Positions 12,165 through 26,220 of a stretch of 64,000 bases of DNA are shown one piece after another (within the stretch, counting starts at the first letter, position 1; each line of letters begins with the position of its first letter). A program made the position numbers and the translations under genes. This DNA is from Metellina segmentata (Eukaryota; Arthropoda; Arachnida; Araneae; Tetragnathidae). The stretch covers positions 66,966,998 through 67,030,997 of the forward strand of contig OX375876.1 of NCBI GenBank assembly GCA_947359465.1. The letters are read 5' to 3'. The notes beneath the pieces were generated by a model. The model saw only the letters and a list, made by a program, of their open reading frames with translations. It ran no database searches and had not been told where the DNA came from.

Positions 12165-12437
12165 ATATAAAAGTAGAGTGAGCAATGGTAACCTTTTTAC
12201 GTGCCCAGGATCATGTGACCAAAAGTAGTTGTAACGTGACCCTTAGACTGCTTTCGAGTGTAACGAACATTCATTATTTAATCGGTTCATAGGACGGAAG
12301 AAGATGACCATCCATTGATTCATCATCTGATTGGTTCAGTAATTATTCATATGATAGTTGTAGACTTTGGCAATTTCATCACTTTTGTCGCCACTCTATT
12401 GAACAACCTTGCAGAATATTTAATATCATTTCAACAT
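12165..12437 (+). repeat. Unclassified interspersed repeat, copy 1
   Basis: Shares blocks with copies at 13130-13440 and 24995-25410: GATCATGTGACCAAAA, CATCTGATTGG, TAGACTTTGG and TTTTGTCG..ACTCTAT. No termini or coding sequence recognised. Confidence 0.45.
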
Positions 12438-12874
12438 TGTTGTGTCGCGTAGGACACAAGGATCTTGGTATAGCCGGATACCATCCGGGGCCAAGTACAG
12501 TTAATTATCTAAAATTGCTTTTTATCAATCTAAAGTGATCGCAGAGGCAACACTGATTTAAGAGTATGCATGAGTCACTTACCTCGGGATACAGGGTAGC
12601 TGGTTTCTCCTCCGAATGCTTGCAAGGCTAAGACTATCACAGGTAGAGGTTCGGTTAAAGTATTTATTTTCTGGACTAATTATTTATACATATACATACA
12701 AGCATTAATTTTACGCCGCGAAAGGGGACACAACCTCTTACAACGCGGACGACGTGAAAACTACTCAAAAAACCATTCCCCCTGACCCCCAAGGGAGAAC
12801 GATAGGGATTGGGCGACTGATCCCTCGATGACCGCTCTGCTGCCATCTAGTGACCACCAACCCAAAACCCAACA
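12438..12874 (-). mobile_element. Probable solo LTR
   Basis: Read on the minus strand, the segment starts TGTTGGGTTTTGGG and ends CGACACAACA, with TGTTG/CAACA inverted ends. It contains a TATAAATA box and, shortly after, AATAAA (GAAAATAAATAC). These are LTR hallmarks. No internal retrotransposon sequence lies beside it, so it would be a solo LTR. I could not find a clean 4-6-bp target duplication, so the exact ends are uncertain. Confidence 0.5.
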
Positions 12875-13129
12875 ATTGTATCGATACCTGTGATTTATGT
12901 GAATTGGAAGAAATTATCTCAAAGTGGATTTAGGTATCTAAAGCTATATAAGTTCCAAACCCTTAAAAATTATCCAGTAGGGTAATCAGAAATAAAATGA
13001 AAAGGAAAACATTACGTGTCACTGCAATTCCATCACACTTTTTTAAGCTCGTGTTGACCTCGTAATTGGTCAGTGTTTCAAAATCTTCATAGAATCTTTT
13101 ACTTTGGGATTGATCTCGGACTGGCTATC

Positions 13130-13440
13130 GTCTGCTGGGGAACATAACGTTCATCATCTAATTGGCCAATTGAATGATCAACTGATAGTAGAAGACTGGC
13201 GATTTCAAAACTTTTGTCGCAACTCTATAGAACTAGGATTCACTACCCTGTCATAAGATGTTGCACGCCAAATGAGGCGATTAAACATTAAATCGGTCAA
13301 CCAAGTCAATGTTTCATAGAGCAAGTCACGTGATTACTAGTCGATATGTTGAACACACTTTTTGAAGCTTCTCTCAATAGAAAGGATCAGTATATTTATA
13401 TTTCATGTCCATGGAGGGTACCATTTTGAAATTGAAACAT
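13130..13440 (+). repeat. Unclassified interspersed repeat, copy 2
   Basis: Aligns by eye with copies 1 and 3 through CATCATCTAATTGG, TAGTAGAAGACTGG, TTTTGTCGCAACTCTATAG, GTCATAAGATGTT and AATGAGGCG.TTAAA. Copies 2 and 3 share more of the right-hand part than copy 1. Confidence 0.45.
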
Positions 13441-13675
13441 CTTTCGTGTTTGAAATTATTCATGGAAAGATGTTAAACTTCTAAAGCACTTGGTTTACAT
13501 CACACAAACTGCTCTAGACAGTGAGACTCCCCAAGAAAATGGAAAATTCTTGAGAGACCGGTCATTATAGGAAGCCTGTGAGTCTTTCAATAAAAATATC
13601 TCAAAACAATGCGACTTTAGAGAGAATTTATTTTATCCAGTAACATTTAATTGCTTTTCCAACTAGAAAACATTG

Positions 13676-13975
13676 CACAGAAGCCCTATTGGTAGAGTTG
13701 CGGATTGGCAGATGGAGGATCGCGAGTTCAAAACTCTATCCAACAAAGGATTGACGTTTACGTGGGGTTTGGTGCATATTAAATCTGCCGTGTTCTTAAC
13801 TATCCTCATGGTGGCGTGGTGTGGAAGTTTGGAGAGTGAGATGTCAGCTCAGGCGTTGACCTCGTCCCCTGAAAGTGGTACAAAGTTACGAGGAGCTGTT
13901 ATCGGATCTTTCCCTTTGAGATTGATACCGGACCATCTCCGATAGCCCATTGTGTTGCGTTACTGCGAAGTAAAT
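13676..13975 (+). mobile_element. tRNA-derived SINE, nearly full copy
   Basis: Head with tRNA-like TTGGTAGAGTTG and a B-box-like GAGTTCAAAACTC; body with GTGGTGTGGAAGTTTGGAG, CAGCTCAGGCGTTGACCTCG and CGGATCTTTCCCTTTGAG; tail with TTGCGTTACTGCGAAG. About 300 bp. Its 90-codon open frame is the SINE body, not a gene. Confidence 0.75.
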
Positions 13976-13979
13976 TCAA

Positions 13980-16500
13980 CTACAAATTAGAAAACAATAA
14001 AAAAATATTAAAAGATTCTATTACATAATAGACGGCAATAGCAAGCAGACTATGTGTTTTAATTGGTAGTAATTCTTATATAGTTACTGTAAAAATATGT
14101 CAGGGTGCAGGTCTTGAACTCTCCCGAAAATTTACAATGGAGTGATATGAGAAACCAAGAATTGGGCTTCACTTGTTGAAATTGCATATTTTACTTTCAA
14201 CATTTCATTGTTATCAACCCCTGAGGCTTCTAGACAGTTAAATTTCCCAGGTTGATCTTCAGAGCCAGTCCACCACTGGCTTCATATCCACAGAAATGCA
14301 ATCGATCGTACTTCTTTTCCATATTTAATCAATAAATATGATCTATTCTGACCGTTGCTTCTCATAATTCCTAGTTATAATGATATTTTTCGCATTTTAT
14401 GCAGTTTCGTAATGAATAATTCAGTTCATTTGAACTTGGGATCATGAGTCACCATAAAACCCTCATAGGACCATGGCAGTGATAAAATTATGCATTTAAC
14501 CAAATATCCTTTAGCAGCCTTTTTAAATGTTATTTATTGTACGGAATTCTATACTTCCAATAATTAAATCTTTACTTAGCAATTACAAATGATACACAGC
14601 TATGGACTCACAGTACTTATATAGAGATGAGAATTTCTCGTGTATTTTTATGATGATCATTTTTAAAAGGACTGTGAATGTCCTCAGTGTTACCAATGAC
14701 TGATAAATTGTAAATGAAACACTTATTTTTCTGTATATTTTTCCGTACTGATTTAGTATAGAAGAAATATTTTCCTCCTTTCATAGATTCATACTTCACG
14801 AAGTAGGAATTCTCGACTAGTTTTCATTTCTAGCATTTTCAAGAAATCTTTGTCTTAAACAAGAACACACACACAATAGTAAAGTTCAAAAATTAAGACA
14901 TGTTGCATCATGAAAGAAAATTTGACAACCATTATTAATTGGCTAATATGCTTTTAAGAACTCGATTGCGTAAAAAAGTTCTGAAAGCATAATGTTTAAG
15001 AAAATAGTAAATATGAAGACAAGTGATTAAATTTCACTTTTCGGTCAACATTTTACTTTCGATACGAGTTTACTTTTTATTGCACGCAGATTAGGTTTCT
15101 TTGCCATCTTGTCGTTTCAGTAGTAAAACTTCAGAGCAGATTTCCTAGTATCCCTTTCTTGTGTCCAACATTTATCGTTTCAATTTCTTAATCTTTATTT
15201 TCAAATTTTTTTCTATGAAATCTTTTTTTTTCTTACTAATGTTGGGATCTTTCAGTCTTTCCCCTTCGAAATGTTCTATTTTCAGTCCTAATCTTTTCCC
15301 CAGTTAGTTGGCTTCGTTGTTTGTAACCGTAATCCTTCGTATAGCCATTAAGTTTCTATATCAGATGTCCATTTTTATGTTTTTTCATATGTAGCATTTT
15401 CTTTCTGGTTTCTAAGAGAAAAACATTTGCTCATTTTAAGAGTAAAAACTCTTATTTCGTTCTAAAAAATCAGGATAATTTAATCGAATAATTTGAGATG
15501 AAATAAAAATTTTATGCTCGCATGATAATTAAAAGTAATAACTTTAAAAGTAATTCAACGATTGTGAATTCAAAGATATTAAACTCTATAAAGCAATGCT
15601 TTAATTAGATTACTTAGTAATAAAGCAAAGTTCACTAAATATGAAACTTCTATTTATTTCTTACTTTCCTAACAGTGGTAAAAAATGAGGTTAAAGAATG
15701 AATTAAAGTAAGCAAAAGATGAAAATCCATAACCTAAAAAAACATTGACAACGATTTTATAGTTCACATTTAAAAAGAAATAAGCAAAAGAAGATGGTAA
15801 ACACACACACAATGATTAAAAATGTTTTTGCAGATTCGAATGAATTTTACCAGCAATGTGATACATAGGGTACAATTGTTAAATACATAGATTAATATTT
15901 AAAAAAAACTATGTAACTCGCAAAAGTAACACACTTAAAAAAAATTAATTGAGATTTTTTCGTAAAAAACCTAATTAATCTAATGAGTATCTTACAAATA
16001 AAATAATGAGTATCTTAGATGAAAAACAGTGTAAGATTTAATTCAAACTATGGTGAGTAAATATTTTATACAGTTAGTATAAGGAGTGTTTAGATTAACA
16101 CATATACTGAAAATATTAAAAAAATTGCAGTATGAGTAAATATAGGTGAATATAAGAAAATAATTAGCTGTAAGTTAGTTTACTCAGACTGTAAGTCAAT
16201 ACTTATAGACACTATATTGTAAGCAGTCTGTGCACAAAACTGGTTAGAAATAAATAGTAAGAATCTATTTTTCCTGAAGGGCGAAGTAAAATTAGAAAAT
16301 GTATTTGTGACCTAACGGTTAAAAGCTGGGAGCTGTATCAATAAGTTGAATTTTGAACCTAACATATGGAACTATTATGTGCTTTATACTGCACAGTTAT
16401 TGTTGATGCATATAAGATATTGCTATCAGCAAGTAATGATGTAAACGTAAAACATCTTTATTAAACAATAAAATAATATATACATATACATTATCGAAGA
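13980..16500. other. No gene seen downstream of the exchanger 3' end
   Basis: AT-rich intergenic sequence with short simple repeats (CACACACACA near 14866 and 15802). No splice-flanked open segment or transposon terminus stands out. Confidence 0.3.
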
Positions 16501-16513
16501 TAATTATTTGTCC

Positions 16514-16519
16514 TTTATT
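16514..16519 (-). terminator. AATAAA polyadenylation signal of the exchanger gene
   Basis: AATAAA on the minus strand six bases past the TAA of the last exon. The 3' UTR would then be very short. Further AT-rich signals lie downstream, so the site in use is not certain. Confidence 0.5.
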
Positions 16520-16525
16520 GGTATT

Positions 16526-16636
16526 TTAATTGGCATCGGCATTTAAAATGCTGCTTCCATTCTTTTCCTTGGAAAACAATCGCCCTATGGCTTGGACGAA
16601 AGACGATCGGCGTCCTTTGTGAATTTGTCTCATTTT
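16526..16636 (-). CDS. SLC9C1: SLC9C-like terminal exon with stop codon
   Basis: The last exon: acceptor TTTTTTCTCTTAG, 36 codons and a TAA at 16526-16528. The peptide is basic ([20 protein letters not shown]) and ends NADAN. The stop is followed within 12 bases by AATAAA, as expected at a gene end. Confidence 0.68.
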   Translation of the reverse strand, partial: KMRQIHKGRRSSFVQAIGRLFSKEKNGSSILNADAN

Positions 16637-19600
16637 CTAAGAGAAAAAAGTTGAGGAAAGGTATAAATATTTCTCATGAAGAAAAAATAAACAACTTATA
16701 TTAAAACTACAGGAACTGTTTTGATTTGCAATTTCCAATCTGACCGTGGTTAAAAATTAAGAAGTGTCATCTGATCTTTCCCTTCGGGGTTAATCCTGGA
16801 CGGTCGCAAATAGCACGATGTGTCGCCCTAGTGCAGCGTAAATTCAACTACCTACCACTTACCTAGTAGTTTTAGTAGTACTTTATAACCCCGGAGGCTG
16901 AAATCAAACATACTTAATCGAAACCCGAAGATAAACCCGAAAATCCGAGGACACCTCGTAATTTTGAACCATGCTTAGATGACGAGGTCAACACTTGAGG
17001 TGTTACCAATCCTTATGATTGAATAGTAAGATTATTTCTTCACACGAAGGATTAGGCATTGCATAATTAAAGAATAATGAATCAAATGACAATACAAAGC
17101 AAGAATATGAGTTTTAAACGAAGCGGCATGTACCTCCGCCTTACCTCTACAGCGATCAGACTGGTTTTTCTAATTCCATGCACCAAGCACAGACCTTTCA
17201 AATTCATATCTCCCGGCTTTATCCAACCCATTATGGAACGGGAATGGTACCTTTCCTTACGAAGGAGAATCAATATCACCCGAGGTCCATCCAGACCGTC
17301 CTAAAAGCAAAATAAATTTCTAAATTGTCAAGAGTTAGTAAGAACTATGAAACCAAGCCGATTCCGCGAATAGCTTTGCCCCTAAAATTTCTTTACTGCT
17401 TATGTCTATCGATGACGATGTCCCTACAGTCAAAGAACTATGAAACTATGAAACCAAGAACTATGAAACCAAGCCGATTCCGCGAATAGCTTTGCTCCTA
17501 AAATTTCTTTACTGCTTATGTCTATCGATGACGATGTCCCTACAGTCAAAGAACTATGAAACTATGAAACCAAGAACTATGAAACCAAGCCGATTCCGCG
17601 AATAGCTTTGCCCCTAAAATTTCTTTACTGCTTATGTCTATCGATGACGATGTCCCTACAGTCAAAGAACTATGAAACTATGAAACCAAGAACTATGAAA
17701 CCAAGCCGATTCCGCGAATAGCTTTGCTCCTAAAATTTCTTTACTGCTTATGTCTATCGATGACGATGTCCCTACAGTCAAAGAACTATGAAACTATGAA
17801 ACCAAGAACTATGAAACCAAGCCGATTCCGCGAATAGCTTTGCTCCTAAAATTTCTTTACTGCTTATGTCTATCGATGACGATGTCCCTACAGTCAAAGA
17901 ACTATGAAACTATGAAACCAAGTCGATTCCGCGAATAGCTTTGCTCCTAAAATTTCTTTACTGCTTATGTCTATCAATGACGATGTCCCTGCAGTCAAAG
18001 AACTATGAAACTATGAAACCAAGCCGATTCCGCGAATAGCTTTGCTCCTAAAATTTCTTTACTGCTTATGTCTATCGATGACGATGTCCCTACAGTCATT
18101 TAATATATTGTACAAATTTGGTAAAAAACAGAACTATCGATATTCATCCCTCCAAATCAGATAAAACGGACGTAACAATACTAATTCAGGAACTTTAAAA
18201 TTTGTTTCAAAATCAGACTTACCAGAAGAGTTAAATTTCTGACACTGTTTGGTAGATATGAAGGGCCTATATAAATTTCTTGTGTATCTGAATCCTGAAT
18301 TCTTCCTTGAATCAAAACCATATCCATAACAGCTTCATCAGTAACTTCAAAATGATCGCTTTCTTGAAGATCAAGGAAAATTCCTCCTTCTAAATACATT
18401 TTGATTCTTTCTTTAGTCCAGTACTGAAAAATAAGTGTTGCATATAATTCAGTAATTTTTAAGATTAATTTTATTTCATAACTATTTTATTTCATTATTA
18501 TTTTATTATAATTTAAATAATAAAATTTTATATGTAAATCACTTTAGTACATTGTCATATTGAAAAGTTAAAAAAGTTCATTATTTAAAATGATACTTTT
18601 ACTGATAAAATCTTGAATACATTTTTGAGGAAACAATTGAGTTAAACTGGGTGTTAAGGTATTTGCAATCGATCATTGTTACAGTTAAAATTTAGTTTTA
18701 TAATTCCGTATTCTTTAATCAGTGTAGTGCAATGAATGTAATAGCGATCCGAGAGTTTTACCTACTTCATAAATTTCTTCATCTAAGAGAATGGCTTCAG
18801 CAATTTTCAAAGCAATCGGGCGCCACATTTCAAATGTCAGATCTCCATACGTTTCTTCTGCCTGTCGTATTTTCGCGTGACTCAAACATATTAGCTGCAA
18901 ATGAGAACTATTTCAAAAATAGTTTTGTAGTACTTTGAAATTTTTAGAACTTATACATACAATATCTGTAAAGAAACGTTGCATAGAGAAAGTTTACGCT
19001 GAAATAGTTTAAACTTTTCCTACGCTAAATTAGATCTGACTTTAAAAATACCATGTATTTACCCATAACAGTGATTACCTAGGTCAAAACTTTAGAAATC
19101 TTCAGAAGGATAAGGAACATGAACCAATAGAGCTCTGTCTGGTTTTCCCATTTAACTACACTGCTCAGAGTTTAGTTTATTCGAGAATAAAAGTTATTAA
19201 CGATTCGTAGGTATATTTGTGGTTTAAACATTTCGTTATTTTAACCCAATGCTAACATATATGATTGAACTCACCTTTTCCCTCTCTTGTGATTTAATTG
19301 GCCATAACTGTATCTTACGTCATTGAAATCTATCTAAACTTTAACTCAGTGTTTCCCAAACTGTGCGGTGTGCTCACCTTGGTAGAGGGGGCATGACATT
19401 GTTCCGAGTTCGAATCCAACCATAGACCGTCGTGTACAAAGGGGGCTGATGCACGTTAAATCTGCCATGGACTCAAATGTACCCACGTTGGCGTGGTGTG
19501 GAAGTTTGGAGAGTAAGGTGCCAGCTCATGTGTTGCCTTGTCATCTGACCGAGGTTCAAAATTACGTGGCGTCGTCTTCGGATCTTTCCCTTAAGGGATT

Positions 19601-20720
19601 GATCCCGGACCGACGTCAACAGCCCTCCTTTACGACGTTAATTAAAAATACCAATTGCCAAAACATACCTATTTCCTCGCGAAAGCAAAATTAAAATCAA
19701 CGTCGCAATAAACGAAATTACCATACGATTACTTCAAGCAGCCAACCCGACTCCGGCACATCAGAGTCTAGAACTTGTAACCAAACACTTCAGTCTACCA
19801 GTATATTAAACCTCTTGGTTGTTCAACTTCACATCGAAAACTATCATATAGTGTCCAGCTTCTGTTGCAAAAACCTATTCCAAACAGTCACCAGTTCTAG
19901 GCAAGGGACATAATCTTCTTCCCTTTTGGATCTCCATTCCCCTTGGAGTAACAGGGTAGATTGTTCTCGGTGAGATATCTCAAAATAAGCAACCGAAACC
20001 TAAGTAACGAAACCACTTGGAGGTATAAGTTTATGTCAATGCCTTGTTTGCCGTAATTGCAGATCAACTGTTGATGGCACGACTGAGATAGTCAAAGACG
20101 TTGAGAGGATTTTGAGAGTTAGAACCCCTTTAGCCTCTCGAGGCCCACCTGGTTAGAAGACAGTGCATTCTACTGTGTGACTTAACCGAGAAGAAATGTG
20201 AAAACATATTTAGATAGTACGGAAACTGGACGACGCCTGGAGAAGTTTCACAAAGAATTAAAAATCATATAACCTATAAATACCAATTTTGGACTTGTAT
20301 ATGTTGAGTTCCGTGGTATAACCTATACATAAATGGGGTTTCTGAATATCCTTCTCGAATCCTTCGATAGTTGGCGTACAACACCATTACTAAATGTGCC
20401 ATTAAGTGATATACATAAGTATAAGGATTATCACCATTAAGTGACAACATAAAGTGATACACTTTAATATAAGGATTAGTCTCAAGCATCTAAAGAACAG
20501 AAAACTGATGTCGTGTATCACAACTCAAGTAGGTTTACCGTAACCAAATTTTCGTTGTATATAGGTGTACAGTTTTTAGAAGATTCACTTTTCAAAAATT
20601 CAAAAATAAAGATATCACTTTGCAATATGTAGTATCCATGTATCGTGTTGAAGTGTCAAATGGTTTATCTTAAATGTCATCAAAAACGAGTTCCATTACC
20701 TAGTATCATCCTCTCAAAAC

Positions 20721-20778
<58 letters not shown>

Positions 20779-23700
20779 CCGACAAAAAAAAACTCATCAT
20801 GTAAGATGGTTGCCATCTCGCTGCCAATGCTAGACTAAGCTATATTGTCACTCATGCCTACGTGTACGGATTCCACTTTGGTCTCCAAGGAAAGTTGTCG
20901 TCTTTGCTGCCAAAGTTAGAATACGCCATATATTCCACACAATACACACACAACACACACATACACACACTCTGGCCTAGTTGAACAGATTCCACTTTGC
21001 AGACATAGATAAATGTCTTGTTTGTCTGAGATGGTTGATATTTGTGGCGCAATAGCCATATTTGGCCTTGCTGTGCTTAACACAAGACATGCAACGTTAT
21101 CGAATGGGAATACACACACAAGGAAAGTTTTACTGACAGAAGAGACAAATACACTCAAGAAGGAATAGAACACGACAATAATCAAGCCTTGCGCCGTCTA
21201 CCACTTCCAGATTGCTAGTGTGGGAAAACCCACTAAGCCACAACGACCCCTGTTCGCCTGAAGAAAAGAAAAATTTTGGAGCACATCTTGTTCTTCTACG
21301 CTGATAAAATGTGTACCAATGTCACTCGTTATTGTTGACACAAACTAATCACAAATACCGGGTAAAAAAAATTTAATAAACGATTTTCAGTTGTAAAAAG
21401 CCACGAAAAAGTAAAAGCTCGATGCAAATATTTACTTTACTGTCTTTGGCGCAGGTCGCAGATGTCACACAGTTTGTTCCTAGTAAATATCCTAAAACTC
21501 CTAAGGCGTCGTGGGAAATGAGATAATCACAAAAGAGTCCCTTTCTCGCGAAATACTCCACAGAATCCGTGTTGGGCAGGACGCTGTGCTTTTCGCCATC
21601 ATTCTGTCCCATCACCTAAAACGAGATCGTTATGTATACAGGAGAAATAACAGTCTCTCTTTAGTGATTAATAGTGTTTTACGATGCAGCGTGTCATTAT
21701 TTATGTCTGCCTTGAACAGTTCTCATTTACTTTCGCGTCTTGTAATGATAGTTGAGTTTAAGGCAGAAAAACTACGCTCTAAAAGAAATACGTTATCTTT
21801 GTTAAGCGGCTTTAGAACGATGCGGGTAGTTGAATTTGAGGATAAATGAATATGAGCTCAACGAAAATGGAATAGGAATTGAATTGATTTGATGGGCAGT
21901 TTTTAAATTTTTATGTTATTAAACTGTGGTCTTTAAAAACAAAATGTGATTTACTTATATTCTTTCAGTTGTTTTTAAACATATGGTCCATTTTTAAACA
22001 TACATTTCTTAAAATATCTGTGAAGCAAATTCAAATGAAGAATTTAGTATCAAAAATTATCAAACAATGTAAGCGATTTTTTCGATGATAAAAAATTAGG
22101 CCCCTATTTTCCTAATAAAAAATAAGGTCCTCTTTAGGCCAGTTGGAAGAATGAAGGACTAGCAATCGAAGGGTTGAGAGATGAAAACTACGTCTGACCA
22201 AAAACTGTCGTGAAAGCGGATGCACGCTAAATCTGTTGTGGCCTCAAAGTGGTGTGGGAGTTTGGAGAGTGGGGTTAATAGATCTTTCCTTTCGGGATTT
22301 CGGGATCGTCACTAATAGCCCGTTATGTTTCACCAGTGTGACGTTAATAAACCACCTACCTTCTTAATAAAAAGAGTTCATTGAAATTTATACCCCGGTA
22401 TGTAAAACTTACGGAGCAGTAACGTTTTCAGCTGCATGTTTGCAGTGAGGTGACCTGGATGTGGGAAAGCGACACACGAGGTATCGTCGAGAGTTATCGA
22501 GATGATAAATAAAAACAAAACGATGACAAGAACATATGCGAACAGTAAAAAATATATGAAGGTGATTCTACACTGGATTCAATCAAAAACTGTCGTGTAC
22601 GTGAGGCTGATGCACGCTAAATAGGTCGTGGCCTTAAATGTACTGAAGTGGTGTGGAAGTTTGGAGAGTGGAGTGCCAGTTCTGGTGTTGACCTCGTCAC
22701 AAGAAAGAGATTAAAAACTAAGAGGTGTTGTTCTCTGATATTTCGCTTTTGGGATCAATTGCATACTATAGCCAATAACCTGTTTTGTTGCTCCTGTGCG
22801 ACTTTAGTTCAACTACCACAACCACCGCGTAGGAGTTCCATTAGAATGTTCTTAAAGCCCCATGCCCGACCCAATAAGCCCTCTGTCGAAGAACAACTTT
22901 ATATAAACAAATGAAACGAGATATTCTGAATACAAAATGAGCTACGCTCAAATATATATATTTTTTTGTAAAGCGTGTATTTCTCCAAACGCATCGCTTA
23001 AATATTTTATGACTATTACCTGCATAATTCCAGAGGAAATTATTTTCATATCTTGATGTTTAGTGCCTTGTTCTTGAATTATGTCACCATCAGAGCAAAG
23101 AGTCACACTTGAATTGCTCTGAAAACGCAATATATCCGTCATTTATTTTTATCACAATGTTCACACGAAATTACATGTATAAAAACTATGCTCCAAAGTA
23201 TTCAATCGTCATCTGACCGTGGTTCAAATTTACGAGATGTTGTCCTCGAATCTTTCCCTTAAGGGACTGATCCCGGACCGTCGTCAAAACCCCTTTGTGT
23301 TGCTCTAGTACGACGTTAACTAAAATTACTTCACCTTACCTTACCAAAGTATTCAACGAAAGCATGTACACTACTGTTTGTCAAAATTTTAACAAAATGA
23401 AGTAATCATGCAAATTAAACGAAACTTGCAGGAAATGTAAAGCAGGTTAAGGTACGCAAATAACAAAGCGATCACTCATGTGTGTGCAGAGAAACAAACT
23501 CTAAACTTCCATTTGAGTCGTGTATAAAAAGCACTGTAGAGGTGCGTTGAAATGTGTGTATCGTCGTTTGACTGCTGTAAATGATGGATTAGAATTTAAT
23601 ATGCCTCGCCAAAAGCTAGTGCCATACGAGCAACAAACGGAGGTCAAACGAGGCCAAATGATCGTCCTCCGTAGGGGTGGACTTTCGTATCGTGAAATCG

Positions 23701-26143
23701 CCACTCGCACGGGGCATAATGCTACTACACTGATGTATATGTGGAAGAGATGGACCATAGAGAACCAAACAAATCGAGACCCGGCATGGAAGCACGCAAA
23801 ATGACGTCACCACGGGACGACAGACACCTCACCGCACGACGGTGACGAGCCGTACAGCATCTCGTGCGTTGGCACAATATTGGAGTACGTCTACAGGTGT
23901 GTCATTGTCTGCCCCCACGGTTTGTCGACGTCTGCTGTGCCATGGGATACGCACAAGGATTTGCGCAGGATTCCCTTGATGCTGAACCACTGTCGCCTCC
24001 GGCTACAGTGGGCTCATCAACAGAGCCAATGCGAGCAGATTGGCAAAAAGTCGTCTTCTGAGATGAGTACCGCTACAATCTGGACTATAACGAGAAAGGG
24101 GAATCGTCAGACTCTACAGAGGTAAACACCTTCACCCGGAGATCTTATCCAGTGTCATACTGGACGAACGCCTGGCGTTATGACCTGGGTCGCCATTGGA
24201 TACCATGGACGATCCCATCTACTCCAAAAAGTGGGGACCATGATCAGCGGGTGCTACATCAGGGAAGACGTGGACACCGAGGTCCAACTCCTCCTGTAAC
24301 GCATTCCCGGAGTTGTATCTCAGCAAAAAAATGTCCCTCCACATATTGCTCGGAATTTTCAAGCCTTTTCGAGTGCACAACAGGTTTCGCATCTTCCATG
24401 GCCTACACGTTCCCCGGATATGTAGACCATCGAGCATGTCTAGGATTACATCGGTCGGCTTCTCGCTCTTGCCGCTCGTCGGGCAGAGAATACGTCTGAA
24501 CTTTGCATCAGATAGAGGCCATTTATAATGCCATTCTTCAGTATGACATCCAGAATCTGAATGTTTCGATGCCATGACGTGTACAGGATCTCATAGCTTC
24601 CTGTGGAAACTGCACAAGATAATGATTTTCGGCATAATTTTTGTTTTATTGCTCTATAAATTTCATCGTTTTTTTAAAAACCACTAAATAATACTTGGAA
24701 TAAATTTCATTTATTTCTGATGAATTTTTTCAGTGTTGAAAATTTTACAAACAGTAGTGTAAAATTCACTCACTAGTAGCATTTCAATCATTTCATCATT
24801 TTTAACCCAGGGTAGGCTCGTCAACAATTTCTTCACTCCTTCGCCTTGGTGGTATGTACCAATGGGCATGAATCTGGGCCCGCAGAAAGTGTCTTTAGTT
24901 TTAAAAGCGAGCTCCTGCGTGAAACAAAAATAGAATACCTTGCAATTAAACTTATAAATTGCTTCATATAAAAACAATGTTGAAGTATAAAGTAGAGTGA
25001 TTAATGAGATGATATAGTGAGAGTGAATAGTTTTTATGTACTCATGATCATGTGACCAAAACTAACAGTAACGTGATGCTTAAACTACTTTCATCAGTCG
25101 GGAGGAAACGAACTTTAAATAATATGATTAGTCCACGGGATGGAACAAGTCGTAGCCATCTGATTGGACACACAACATATAGTAGTAGACTTTGGAGACT
25201 TGACCATTTTTGTCGTTACAATATAGAAATGCTCATTCACACATCTGTCATGTCATAAGATGTTATAATACAAAACGAGGCGGTAAAATATCAAATCGAT
25301 CAATCCAGTCTGACTACTAGTGGACAGGTTGCTCGCACGTTTTGAATCTACTTTCAATATCAGTCTATTTATGTCTCACATCTACGGAAGTTCCCTGTGG
25401 CTTCAAATCTGGTAGCCTGCCATTTTCTAATCTTTGTGTAACAACCCCTTTTTATACGATTTGTTTTAATTAGTTTAAATTAATATCATTTAAATAATTC
25501 ACCGTTCTTGCCTTTATTTTAGTGAGTTTGGATCTCAACGTTTCGGTTTTTATAACAATCAGAAAGAAACAATCATTTATCAATTAGATTACCATAAACA
25601 ACATCGCAAACAATACACACGGGACTCAGGTGTCATTTTGGCCGCTATTTCAAAAATTTAACACGAACTTTAGTGTGAATTAGAATAGGCTTATCTGCCG
25701 ACAAAACGTCTTATGTAATGCATCATTGATCTCATTTTCATATAAATGGATGATTTCTAAGACACAAACCATAGACTGATAAAACTGTCTACTTAAAATT
25801 ATTTTCACTATGAAGTTAAAATACGATTCTGCAAACAAAGCATGTGAAAATCAGTTTATCCTCCTTTAGAAACTAATGAAGTAGGATTTGCAAGCGTTTT
25901 ACATGTAAACAGTTTGAAAACTACTTATTAATGCCTTTTAGATACCTTGCAATTTACCTAGTCAGTGTCACCAATCACTGAAAGGATACAAGATATCTTG
26001 ATTAAGTACAGATTGATCGAGAGAAAGATACACCTAGGGCAAGTTACAGGAATCGAATTTGCATAGTAATTATAGCTACACGATATGCATTTAGACAAGC
26101 GTCGTATTTTCCTAAGACTATACAGATTAGAATAGAATACGTA

Positions 26144-26220
<77 letters not shown>

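Noticed and set aside
13673..13945. 90-codon plus-strand frame
   Set aside because: It is the body of a SINE copy; other copies of the same sequence have broken frames.
17340..18098. Regular direct repeats, CRISPR-like at first sight
   Set aside because: Units are 101-116 bp without unique spacers and lie in an intron of an animal gene; this is a minisatellite.
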